Below are positions 18,969-29,405 of a DNA stretch of 36,441 bases, in pieces. The translations under genes were made by a program, and so were the position numbers. How positions within the stretch are numbered: position 1 is the first letter of the stretch; every line of letters begins with the position of its first letter. The notes below the pieces were generated by a model. It was not told the DNA's origin, made no database searches, and saw nothing but the letters and a program-made list of their open reading frames with translations. The stretch lies in NCBI GenBank assembly GCA_003427395.1, contig BFEA01000131.1, positions 393,204 through 429,644 on the forward strand. Direction: 5' to 3'. This stretch comes from Chara braunii. Lineage: Eukaryota > Streptophyta > Charophyceae > Charales > Characeae.

Positions 18969-19979
18969 TGGAGACCGGCGCGGCAGCAGCAGAGCGGCGT
19001 GGAGGAAACCGAAGGGTTGAGGGCCCTGTGGGGCTATCCCCCTCGGTTTTGCTTATGGGTGCGGCGGCGGGCCCAATCCGCAGGACTGTGGAGGTGCCAG
19101 CGACCCCGCGGTTCCCCGACGTTACTGATATTTTTTTATTTCCTTTATGTTTGTTGTTCTTGGTCCCTTTGCGGGACGCGAGACTGCGGTAGAAGCACAT
19201 GGGGGGGTGTTGTATTCACGGGGTCGCCTGAAGTGCAGTTACGAACGATTTTCATGGCTATGTCGGGGCCACATCCGACGCCGTTTTAATTGGGACGCGG
19301 TGGCATGGGTGTGGCAGGCACCCAAGAGTCCTAGCTCAGTGGGTATACCCACGAACTGTCAGGATACAGACCCAGGGCATGGGCCGAGTGACTTTTGGCT
19401 TTCCGTAGGGGCATTATCCCGATTAATCCTTCGGGACATCCGTAAGATTTGGAACGGTATAGAGAAGATTCGCATATGCCCTTCAGGGCGCTGTCCGGCA
19501 GGGGCACCGGGCGATTGCCCCGATCTACTGTAAAGGCTTCTACAGTGTGCGTGCCCGTTGAAAACCCGAAGGGGCGGAGTACTTCATCCGGGCGGAGTAG
19601 GCCGGTGGAAGACTGTGGTACATACCGCAGTATTTCTACGTACAAGTCGCTCGGCGGGCCTGTGTATAGAGGCGGAAGACTGATCGGGAGGTCCAGTTGC
19701 TGGCTCACCCCGAAAGATCTCCTCAGGCTGGCGGGACCGCTGAAGCCGCGGGGGAATCTGAACGTGATATCGACTAGGGCTGCTACGGCCGGGGGAGGCA
19801 CGTTTGGCGGGAGAAGAGTTGCAGGGGGAGCGGATGAACCTGGACGCGGGCGGCGCCAGGTGCATTCGACATTGGAGGAGCAGGCAGCGCAGCCGGGGCG
19901 AGTTGAGAGCGAACTGAGGGCAGGGTGGAGCAGGCGCAACTACTATAGTGACGGGGCACTACGACAGGGAGAGGATGCC
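18969..19979. other. GC-rich, hairpin-prone, no supported gene
   Basis: Overlapping plus- and minus-strand frames of 200-250 codons exist because the sequence is GC-rich; neither has a recognisable domain. CTGTGGTA/TACCGCAG near 19613 is one clear hairpin. TGAACCTGGACG-type phrases near 19833 recur near 19992 and 20609, linking this stretch to the array that follows. Confidence 0.45.
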
Positions 19980-20960
19980 GCAGAGGGAAGGCATGAACCC
20001 GGGCGGGTTAGCGCGCCGGGTGCATTCGAAGTTCAGAGAGGCAGCGAGGGAGCTGGAGATGGCGGAGAGACTAGCCGCGCGCAGTGGAGAGTGCACTATA
20101 CTCTCGATCCGGAGTGGAAACGGGCAGGGAGAGACTTGGTTCCGGGATTTTACCCCCGGGCGAGTCTGAATTTGGCGCCGGCTTTAGTAGTAGGTTAGTA
20201 GGCTGGGAGTGAGTTGAGAAAGGTGCCGCGCGGAGGGTTGGCGGAAACGGCTATGGTGGGAGGTGAGAAACGTATGTTCCGCTCGTCTCTTGATGAAAAC
20301 GAGTGGGGTAGGATGGCAGACTAAGGTTTTTGAGGTAGGCGAATACGATGGTGAAGCCGGAAGTTGAAGAAGGGAAGTAGAACGAGAGGTTAGCAGAAAT
20401 GGGGTGCGTGAAGGCTATGGCGGGAGGAGTGATTGCTTGAAGCGGAGAGTCGAGATACCACTCGATTCTTGATGGAATCGAGTGGGATAAAGGTCGGGGT
20501 AGGGGTTTTTTGATAGGGCGAGTCCGATGGCGCGGTTAGTATAGGAGAAGAGTTAGTAGATTAGGAGTTAGTAGGGGAAATTAGTGCGCAAAGGAAGGGA
20601 AATGGGTGCATGAACCTGGACGACGGATCGTGCCGGGTACATGCACATCGAAGAAGAGTGATGGCAGAGCAAGGCGCGGACTGCGGTTGTTAGGGAGCCG
20701 TTCTAAAGAGGGAAGAAGTCGATCCGGGGTTTTTGGACCCGGGCGAGTTCAACTGTGAGGTCAGAATCGAAGGAAGGTTAGTAGATGAGCGGGTAGAAGC
20801 GAAACAGGCAGCGTGAAGATGGCGGGAATAGAGATAGAGGGGGGGGGAAATCGAGGAGTACTACTCGATTCCCGGAGGGATCGGTCGAGGAAGGGACCAA
20901 AGCAGGGGTTTTAATCGTGGGCGAAGTTGAATTCAGAGCTAGTTTTGGCAAGGAGTAAGT
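19980..20960 (+). repeat. Hairpin array H2 (5 degenerate units of 178-225 bp)
   Basis: Anchor GGCGAR appears at 20158, 20337, 20516, 20741 and 20919, each preceded by a G-rich run with TTTT. About 58 nt upstream of the anchor, four units carry a hairpin: ACTC/GAGT (near 20098), CGCTCGT/ACGAGTG (20280), CCACTCGATTC/GAATCGAGTGG with loop TTGATG (20458-20485, 11 bp perfect), and a bulged ACTCGATTCC form (20855). Units at 20142 and 20724 add CCGGG/CCCGG hairpins. Confidence 0.65.
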
Positions 20961-22656
20961 ATAGACGAAGGTTAGTAAGAAAGATGGTGCGCGACAGTAG
21001 AGAAGATGAAAAGAAGAAAGGGGGGGGGTAGGAGCGAAGACTGTTTACCCCGGTTACTTCTCAGTCGTTCTGGGCGGTCCGAGATGTGAGTTGGAGGGTC
21101 TGGCGTAAGGCGAACGTAGTGATGAAGTTAGTTTAATGACAGATCGACTGGGGTGGCCGGGGTTAGTGTGGCTACGTTTTTAGTGGAAGATTCACTCCCG
21201 ATTTGCACTTTTGATGGAGATGCAACATAGGACTATATAATAATAAAAATATTAGGAAGTAATATAGTCATGTATCCTCCCGCTTTCTGAGGGAGGATTC
21301 ATTCTCAGTTTTGCACATAGTTGGCACGGAACACTGTTAGTGGTGATCGTTGTGCGACGTATGCTTACGAAGGACATCATCCTGCCCGTAGTTGCATCGA
21401 AGCTTGCTCGGAGCATTGCCCAGCTCTGCAATCCCGGGTACCTCCTCCTTTGAAGTGACCACAGTATTGGATACTGTGTCTTCCCATGCTCTAGCGTGAA
21501 ATTCACTCGATTTTGCTAATCCTATCCTTGGCAGCGGTGTGAGGCCGGCTGCACCACGCACTGAGAGAGAGAAAGAGAGAGGGACGACTTACCTGGTAAC
21601 TTTGCGGTGCGGGATGAACCGAAATTTGAAACGACAGTGCCGGCCAGCGGAACGCGACAGCAGGCTAGTTGTGCATGTGTGTGCCTGTACTGCAATACCG
21701 GGTCCATTTCCCCTTGCACGTTTCGGAACTGTGTGTCAGCAAGGGATCAGCGAAGATTGTGGACAGGTGGGTTTTGGTGCGTTAAAGCTGGTCAGGCGCA
21801 GAAAAGGGGAGGATATTGCTACGGCAGGGCAAGAACGGTTGTTGTTGTTTGTGACTGAGCGCGACTGCTGCTGGCTGCCGCATATTGCTGCATACAGTTG
21901 CGGACTGTTACAGATCGTCGTGCAGTAAGGACTTGGGCTAAGGAGAAGGTTGTTGAGTAGAGGAGTGAAAGTTGCAAGGTTGCTGGAGCTTGGTAGTGCT
22001 TTCAGCTGGTGGGGGACGGCGGTAGGTGACGAAGTTCTATAGGAAGGGGCTGCTACTACATATCGAGGGGTCGTTAAGAGGATTATGTTCAGCAGTTTGA
22101 CTTTGGATTTGACGAAGCTGTTACGTTGGCTGCCATTGCGGGGGCCCTCAGGCGATTCAAGACAACAAGGCTCTCTCCTTGCGAGTCTGAGGGCACCCCT
22201 CTTGGATCCGAGAGTCTTAAATCCTCTCTTTCTGCCTTTCTTAATCTAAGTCTAGTCTGTGATTCTGAGAGGAAGGCGGCAGGCGGGATTGCAACCCGTA
22301 ATCCGCGCCAAGGCGTCTGTGGGAGGTCGCCCCACCGATTGTCGGAGCTCTGCCGAAACTCAGGAGGAGTTCTGGAGACAGGAAATTGACAGGTAACCAT
22401 AGTCTTCCCTTATAAACCCAGTATAACCCCTATCTATACACCTCCCCATATATTGGTTGATTGGGTTGTATGCAACACTTACTTTGACTTTTTGGATTGA
22501 CTTTCAGGATACAAAATCAGACTAACTAAAGGAATGCATGTATAATGGCAGTTTCAGTTTCTTTGATTGCCTGAAAGCAGATTGTCACAAGGGGGTGCAT
22601 CAGGAGGAAGGTTGGGAGCAAGGCAGTTTTGCTTACGATTGGATGGGTCTTATAGG
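20961..22656. other. No gene recognised; isolated hairpins
   Basis: 21203-21225 has a TTGCA/TGCAA hairpin whose loop contains TTGATGG, like the array upstream. 21274-21298 has an 8-bp perfect hairpin ATCCTCCC/GGGAGGAT. Open frames at 21539-21928 and 22126-22389 have no recognisable motifs and overlap opposite-strand frames. Confidence 0.5.
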
Positions 22657-23339
22657 GTCAGGCATTGTTTCTAAGATGAATGGTCTGACTGCTATGTTTT
22701 GTTTTGTTTCCTGAAGGACCGAGCATCGTTTCTAAGATGAATGGCCTGGTTGCTGTGTTTATTTAGTTGTTTTCTGGGGAACCAGGCATTGTTTCCATGG
22801 TGAATGGCCTGGTTGCTCTAGTTAACTTTGGGGGTTTGCCTGATTGAAGGAGTTAAGTTCTTGTTTATTATGAGGGAGGATTTCTGGTCTAAGGCTAAGC
22901 ATTGTTTTCATGGTGAATGGTTTAGCCTGAAAATCACGCACATAAGTTAAACTGAGTATAAAGGGAAAATACTTTATATATATTTGCATGTGAACTGGCA
23001 GCTGGGCATTGTTTTCATGGTGAATGGTCCAGCGCTAAGCCATATCATTAAGAAGAGAAAGAGAAAAATACGAAGTATAAATGGAAATAATTTGGGCAAG
23101 CTGAACATTGTTTCCATGGCGAATTGGTTCAGTCCCCTGTCTATATTTGCTTCCCTTTTAAAAAATAAAGTCGGAGAAATACTAAATTTTGGATATTAAA
23201 CGGCTCAGGGCGGCTAGGCATTGTTTCCATGGCGAATGGCCTAGTCATATGCCCAAAAGAAGAGAGAAGTAGTTGTGCACCTGTTCGTGTATATCCTAAA
23301 GACAAGTTGGGCATTGTTTCCATGGCGAATGACCCAGCT
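22657..23339 (+). repeat. Hairpin array H3 (8 hairpins, conserved loop, varying stems)
   Basis: Hairpins start at 22657, 22718, 22781, 22893, 23001, 23101, 23213 and 23305. Each has an outer stem of 5-7 bp, one unpaired G (A in the last) on the 3' side, an inner CATT/AATG stem and a 12-nt loop. The loop is GTTTCTAAGATG in the first two and GTTTYCATGGYG in the rest. Outer stems include GTCAGG/TCTGAC, ACCAGG/CCTGGT, GGCTAAG/TTTAGCC, GCTGGG/TCCAGC, CTGAA/TTCAG, GCTAGG/CCTAGT and AGTTGGG/CCCAGCT. Spacing is 61-63 nt for the first three and 92-112 nt later. No coding frame explains it. The function is unknown. Confidence 0.9.
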
Positions 23340-23589
23340 CTATGTCTTATGTAAGAGGAAAATAAGGGTTCAATGACGTGAAAGATTCATAAACTATCTA
23401 TATGGAATGAACTTGGGATGGTGAGAGTACTTACATTCGTGGTTTGGTTTGCATGTGACTGAGTGAGATGGCTAGTTTGTTTGGATTTCAGTATTATAGG
23501 TAGTTGCTTTAGATACTCGCCATGTGCTGGAGTGATAGGAGTTAGTTGAATTCCTGCATTTTCTGTAATATCTTTTTTTTTTTACTTAG

Positions 23590-24205
23590 GCCAATTCATA
23601 CATTTTTTGAGATATTTTCTTATACTTGGTTTTGTATAAATCTTGGCAAGCTACTTTCTCTACGGGAAGCGCTTCCAAAATTTCTACAAATCCAAGGAGT
23701 TAGTTGAATTTTGACTTGTCACAAGTTCAACTTTGTTTTTTCTCATATTTGACTTAGTTAAAATCTGGGAAATCTCATTTTCTAAAAGGAGTGCTGCCCA
23801 AATTTTTGCTAATTCAGGGAGTTAGACAAAATTGAACTTTGGGAAGTCAAAGTTACTTTCAAATTCTAGACTTAGCCTTGTATAAATTTTGGAATAACAC
23901 TTTTCTAGAGGGAGTGCTGCCGAAATTTCTACAAAATTAAAGAGCTAGTTAAATTTTGTTTAAAGTTGAGTTCGAGTTGTCTTTCGAGTTCATATCTGAC
24001 TTCGTATAAATCTGAGAAGTCTCCCTTTCTAAAGGGAGTGCTGCCCAAATTTCTGCTATTTCAGGAAGTTAGACATAAATTTGACTTTTCGGAGTTAGAA
24101 ATGATTTCTGCTTTCATATCCGCACTTATATAAATTCTGGAAAAACATTTTTCCTACGGGAAGCGCTGCCGAAATTTTCTTAGTTTAAAAGAGATCGATT
24201 ATGTT
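23590..24205 (+). repeat. Five tandem units of 123-124 bp
   Basis: The anchor GGGAGTGCTGCC (GGGAAGCGCTTCC in unit 1, GGGAAGCGCTGCC in unit 5) starts at 23664, 23787, 23910, 24034 and 24158. Shared flanks are TATAAAT.T.G upstream and AAATTTCT.C..A..T..GGAGTTAG downstream. Unit 1's anchor is a perfect palindrome, GGAAGCGCTTCC. The array follows hairpin array H3 by 250 bp and may be part of the same repeat. Confidence 0.85.
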
Positions 24206-24423
24206 TTGACAGGTGGAGATTAAAAAAGTTCACTTTGACTAAGGGGAGATTTTGCCATATTGCTTAGAGGTAGGTTTAGATATAGTTAACGAGGATGATT
24301 GGGCAAGGTCGTGATATGGAGATTGTCCTCCATGAACTTATAGGTTCAGTCTGGGACATTGACCCGTTATGTGTTACAGACCCTCTTGATCGATTGATTC
24401 AAGATCCGGATCAAACTCAGGTT

Positions 24424-24462
24424 GGTCCCTTAAGGACCATCATCTGTTATCACTGATAACAG
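24424..24462 (+). repeat. Two adjacent perfect hairpins
   Basis: GGTCC/GGACC with loop CTTAA (24424-24438), then CTGTTATC/GATAACAG with loop ACT (24444-24462), five bases apart. Confidence 0.8.
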
Positions 24463-25174
24463 GTCGGTTGCCGATTCGTCAGTTTACGACTCAATTTCAA
24501 CTCGCCCTCCACACTCGGCCTAAAAGGCTTTAGCCCTGGTGATTTTTATTATTTCATTATGGTTTCACCCGGACTTTTATTGAATGGCCATTTAACAAAG
24601 GTACTGAGTACTTAATTGAGGCTGGTTTGACAGGAGGTTGGGGCTTGCATGGCTAAATCGAGGGGTATGAGTGTTGAAGATGGTTGGGGTTGACTCCGTG
24701 TAGTGCGTGAGCTGTTGATTTAACTCGTTGATGTAATTGCAGGTATGTGCTGTGAATCAGATTCTGGATTTGGTTCTCTGCGATCACATATATACGTATG
24801 GTTGTGAGGGACCCCAATGAGACTATGAAAAGTGATCGCCACATACTTGCCCCTTTATATATATATATCGTCACAAATATGTGGGTGTACTTGGGGTGAA
24901 TATCTGCATGAGCAAGGGGCCCCATACTAAGAGGCTACTCAGATGTTAGGACTGAGAGGCATAGGGAGGACCTTTCCTGGTATTTTGCTTTGCTTCTTGA
25001 GGATTCTCTTAGTCGGACGTTGTTCCAGGGCCGGGATTCAAGGTCCTTGTCCAGAACACCCAAGCCGTAGGCTCTGCAGGGGAGGGCAGAACCTATTGGC
25101 TTTGCCCATCGAGGCACCCCACCTTGAAGACGGAAATGTCACGAGGGCCGAACGGCATGTCCTTCAGCCGTTCA

Positions 25175-25203
25175 ATATCGTGTGAGGTAACCCCTCACGA
25201 TAT
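25175..25203 (+). repeat. Bulged hairpin plus repeated flank
   Basis: ATATC pairs with GATAT and GTGAGG with CCTCAC around a 5-nt loop, with a 2-nt bulge. The preceding phrase CCTTCAG.C.TTCAATATCG occurs again at 25207. Confidence 0.65.
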
Positions 25204-26474
25204 ATTCCTTCAGTCATTCAATATCGCGAGGCCGGAGCCGCGATTACCACATAAGGTTGACATTGTTGGTTGGTATGAGATCGGCACGCGGCTGCGCGAC
25301 TTTATATTAGAATCCCGCGTGCGACGTTTCGCCGCCCTAGTGTGTAAAAGTTATGGGATCAAAAAGAGACCGGCACATATGGACGAATGTTTGGGATTAC
25401 TATAGGCCAGCCGACACCGCGTGAAAAAGAGGAGGGCACCCCAGGGTTATGATTTTTATTAGGCGGGAGAACCGTCGGCCTATTCCTTATCTTTTGCTTT
25501 TTAGAGATTTTTATGGTTGGACGTTGTAGTCCGTGGCAGCCGTCAAAGTCAAACCCCTTGCCTTTCGCCGAGGCCCAGGGAGGACTTACCCCTAGGGCCG
25601 CGAGGGAGGACTACCACCACAGGTGTGGACATGTGTACCACCCGCTCTGCATAAGGTGCAAAAGAGGGTGTGTGGTCTTGAACCGCGCATGGCGGTTGTC
25701 CAGTGTCGAGAGATTAACCCTCAAGACGCGTGTCAACCGACACTTGAGTGTCGAATGCGGCCCTCGAGATTAACGAGGACCGTGTGAGTATGGGTACTAC
25801 ATAGTACGCCATCACTGCGACCGCTTGCGTACGCTTGCATTGTGGGTCGACCTGCGTCCGCGCGGTTTTATATCACGGCTCGCGCACGACCCCTATCCGA
25901 TTTCCGCATCGAAAAGTTATGTGTTGGCTACCGAGGGGCTAGGAGTGTTGTCACATTCTTTGTGTTGTGTCGTTTCGTATGTGTGTGTGTGTGTGTTTTA
26001 TTTTTGTGTTCGTAAAGTGGTGTGCGCATGGTGTGTGGGATGCGTCATAGTCGACCGACGACGAGTCGCGCTTGGGACCTCAGCCCCCCAAGATGTCGGG
26101 TCGCGTGCGGGCCTGATAGCAGCGTAGTACTGCGCGTACCCCCTATTACTACAGCGAACGAGAAACGCCCTCGGCTGGTCCACCTCTGCGATTGCAACTG
26201 ATTAGCTCTCGTACTATGGACTGGTAGCTCGGCGGGGATACGCCCACCGAACGGAGGTGACAGCTCCCGTAAGGTGTAGGNAAGTCGTGCCTCGCGTAGG
26301 CTCTATCCTGTCGTAGGGGCTCGCGAGAGGTATGGCTGACGCACTTGGCCAGAGCGGTTTAAGGAAGCTCCACATGTATTATTTGCGACGAAGGACTTAA
26401 ACCAACTCCTACGTGACGCGGCCGGGAGGGTCCCTCGCTGCCCTGGTGCGGTGTCGGATCGATGCGCTCAACAA

Positions 26475-26811
26475 CGAGCCCATTAACCAGCCAGGGGATG
26501 TTCACCTGGAGTTTGGTGTATGGGATGCTGATCGGCAACTGCGGAGGGTCTTGGATTCTACGTGGATGCTGTTGCCTGCGGAAGATCTCATTGACATCAC
26601 GTGTTGACGAGTAAGTCCTTGCTTCAATGGTGTTGGGGTGGGCTGAATGTCACGATCGCTATGACTTCAGTTCTGGACACCGGGTCACCGTTGCAGTAGT
26701 AAAGGCATCTGGCTGTTACAACCGAGGTCACCGGTTCGATTCCGTCTGGCTGCGGAAGTCCGTTTGGTTGCGGATCGATTACTGGGCTACAATGATCAAC
26801 TTACCAACAAT
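26475..26811 (+). repeat. Fourth copy of the tRNA-derived unit, permuted
   Basis: Homology starts at ACGAGCCCATTAACC, runs through the 3' half of one unit (26475-26650), then through the 5' half of the next with A box (GTTGCAGTAGT at 26690) and perfect B box GGTTCGATTCC (26733-26743), and stops after ACTTACCAACA at 26811. Its left boundary coincides in unit position with the point where unit 3 is cut at 13362. Confidence 0.85.
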
Positions 26812-27982
26812 AGGGATTGTAGATGAATTTTTTAAAATTTGAAATTCGAATTTCAACACTCCGAATATGAAAATTAAGAAGAAGGTTATACAGAATAGGG
26901 AATTACAGGAGATTAGAATTTCATATTTCACCAAGTAGGACCTGAGAATTTTGGAGCGACGTTGTATGAAGAAATAGAAGTTAGAACTTTTGGATTCTCA
27001 AAATTTTGAATTTATTCAGGATATGTAATTAGGAAATCGAACTCTAATTTATTTGTGATATGTAAGAACGACATCAACTAAAGTTCATCGTTATGAAATC
27101 ACAAGACCTGACAGTCCGTACGAAAAGATTGGATGATGAGAATGAGCAACAAAATAAAATCACACTTCATATCAACTTACTAGAATAACAAAATTAAGTC
27201 ATTCCATCAAAGATCAAATTTTTACCTCAGGCAGTCTGAAAACGGAATTTAAAATCAATGAATCAGCACATAGAATCTACTAAGACATTCCGAGATAATG
27301 ATTAAGCAATGCAAAAAGTGTCGACGAACAGCTCGAAAGCGGTTACCTCCCACGTTGCCGTAACTATGAGAACTCGTGTCGAACCCTATCCGCCGCCCAT
27401 CTCACAGTCCATCACGACATTGCGGGTACCGTACCCAAATTTCTCCTCCATCCTCGTTTTAATCTTGGCGGCACTGTCGCTCCCGTGATCGCCTCATGCC
27501 ACCACACTTCCTTCGCCCAAACACACCCCTAGCGTCTTCGTGAGAGGAAAAAAAAACTCCCTTCCCTGCTAACCATAACTTCACCACAAGTGAAGCACTC
27601 CCGTTAGCTTACGAAGCACAAAACAGGCATCCACCACTTTCACCTGTAAAGCTAGAGATGTCATAGCACAAACCTGTCGAGCCCACCAGCATGTCGCCAT
27701 AAGGAGTTTGAGTCACCACAAGTGTTGCTAAGTGTCGCAAAGCAATCCCAAAGTAGAGGAGGAGAGTCATTCATCCGTCGTCCTAACCATACCAAAACTC
27801 GATTGCGTGGCGAAACTCCATGACTTGTCGTCTTGCAAACCAACTATCCACAACCAGAAGTCTCACCCCCCCCTCACAGCTTGCTCTTACCTTTCAAGGC
27901 GATGGCCACCAACGCGCTTTCCTATTCTCCGCAAAACCCACGCCGCGTCACCATCACCGTTCCGGAGTGCAGGATCCTCCGG
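26812..27982. other. No gene recognised; probable LINE leader toward the right
   Basis: AT-rich, with no repeat visible, to about 27300; then a more balanced composition. A plus-strand frame at 27732-28058 (108 codons) has no recognisable motif. Confidence 0.45.
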
Positions 27983-28021
27983 GTGGCGGAGCGCTCCCGG
28001 TAGCGCAGCGCTCCGCCACCC
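27983..28021 (+). repeat. 14-bp perfect hairpin just upstream of LINE ORF2
   Basis: Arms GGTGGCGGAGCGCT (27983-27996) and AGCGCTCCGCCACC (28008-28021) are fully complementary around an 11-nt loop. It is far more stable than anything nearby and sits about 40 nt before the first endonuclease motif. Confidence 0.9.
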
Positions 28022-28057
28022 CAATCGACAATATCGGCAATGGACTCGATTCGACTA

Positions 28058-28819
28058 ATATCATGGAATGTGTGAGGTTTGGGGTTGAAACGAGTGGCAA
28101 TTAAACGGTCGTTAGTAAAGACATTGGCTCGCAACAAAAGGGGTGCACATTGTACTTTTGCAAGATACAAAATTGAATGACTCTGCTATTGTTGAACGAT
28201 GGGGTTGGTGGTCAGGCCAGCAATTATGGGCTCCGACCGAGGGCACACAAGGTGGGGTGGCCATATTATTTTCTAAGACGACACCTTTTTACATCACCGA
28301 TTACATGTGTGATCCGTTTGGTAGGTAGGCATGGGTTCGTTTTGAGGTTTTTCAAGAACAATGGGCAATTTTTAATATCTAAGCTCATTTTCCCAACCGG
28401 AACAAGTTGATTTTTTCGAATCACAACCATGGCTGATCTCGAATGTAGATAACCTTATAATAGGGGGTGATTGGAATACCACACTGGTCCCTAGGATGAA
28501 TTTGCTCAACGTAGGACCAGTGAGAGCCGATGCACTACAATTGACGGAGTTTGCGTTTCTCAACGGTTTTTCGGATTTATTTCGAATATTGCACCTCCTT
28601 GAGAAATGTTTCACCTTTTTCGCAGCGGGGGCTGTTCAACAACAGTACATATCTCGAAGCCGATTAGATTTGTTCTTTGCGTCAGATGCTTTGATTCCTA
28701 GGTTGTCTAGGTGCTTTGTGATACCATTTGTAGGATCAGATCATAGACCTTTGTTTTTAGAATTTTTTGTTCGTGTTTCTGTCCGAGCAAGCCATGATAG
28801 AAAATCCTTGCCAGAATAG
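28058..28819 (+). pseudogene. LINE endonuclease (EEP/APE-like) domain
   Basis: Motifs in order are SWNV-GLG (28061-28085), with TGA at 28073 where the family has Arg; LLQDTK after a frameshift near 28140, with Asp where most family members have the metal-binding Glu; GGDWNTT (28463-28483); SRLDLFFASD; and GSDHRPL (28733-28753), which keeps the catalytic Asp-His. A TAG at 28325-28327 interrupts the frame, and further breaks lie at 28375-28460. The domain would nick target DNA to prime reverse transcription. Confidence 0.85.
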
Positions 28820-29405
28820 GTAGTGCATACTCAATATTTTACTACTGACAGTTTCTGTACGAGTTTTGGTCAGAATGGCGTACTTTCAAATATTTGTTCA
28901 CCTCCTTGACTGATTGGTATCTTGGGGGACAACGTATTGTGTTGCAGCGTGGTATGCTGATTAAACGAATGATATTGACCACTAACCGCACTGCACTCCA
29001 ACAAATTAATGACGAGATGCAGGACCTTATGCACATTGCATCAGGTTCCTGCATTGATGAGCGGACCTTTATGCATCGAATGAATTATTTGCAACAGCGT
29101 TGGACTTTTCAGGTCCAACTAGCAATGAGGACTGTGACTCATAACAAGGTGTGGGCTGGATCGTCCGAATGGACCGCATGACAACCTCCTTGTTTGCCAG
29201 TCATCAGGTACCTGCTCAACCGCGTTTGATTTTGGCAATGAAACGCCCATTTGATGCACAGACTCCCTTGACCACGAATACTTAATCGATTATAACTAAT
29301 ATATCTTTATTTTATGAGAGTTTGTTGGCATCGCAGACCCAACACACGAAACAACAGTTGCTTCATCAATTTCATGATGAAGTTTGAACTAAAATTGACA
29401 AAAAA

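Larger units (their letters stand above)
24206..26474. other. No gene recognised; scattered hairpins
   Basis: The stretch contains the hairpins listed at 24424 and 25175, a short TA run near 24860 and a (GT)8 tract near 25981. The CpG-rich part from 25250 to 26470 looked like structural RNA at first glance, but I could not match it to any rRNA or known RNA. N at 26281. Confidence 0.45.

Noticed and set aside
19333-19385. tRNA-like TAGCTCAGTGGGTA followed by CCCACGAACTG
   Set aside because: Only an A-box-like piece is present; no B box or T arm follows at the right distance.
19331-20198. Plus-strand 249-codon and minus-strand 202-codon frames in GC-rich DNA
   Set aside because: They overlap each other, lack recognisable motifs, and run into tandem repeats and hairpins; GC-rich composition alone yields few stops.
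22657-23339. CRISPR array, because of regularly placed short repeats
   Set aside because: Repeats vary in their stems, spacing ranges from 61 to 112 nt, spacers are partly related to each other, and the surrounding elements are eukaryotic with no cas genes.
24239-24252. Polypurine tract and LTR start of a Copia-type element
   Set aside because: AAGGGGAGATTTTG looks right, but no matching second LTR, primer-binding site or pol sequence is present in the window.
25250-26470. rRNA or other structural RNA gene in the CpG-rich stretch
   Set aside because: I recognise no conserved rRNA core sequence and no consistent fold; only local hairpins.
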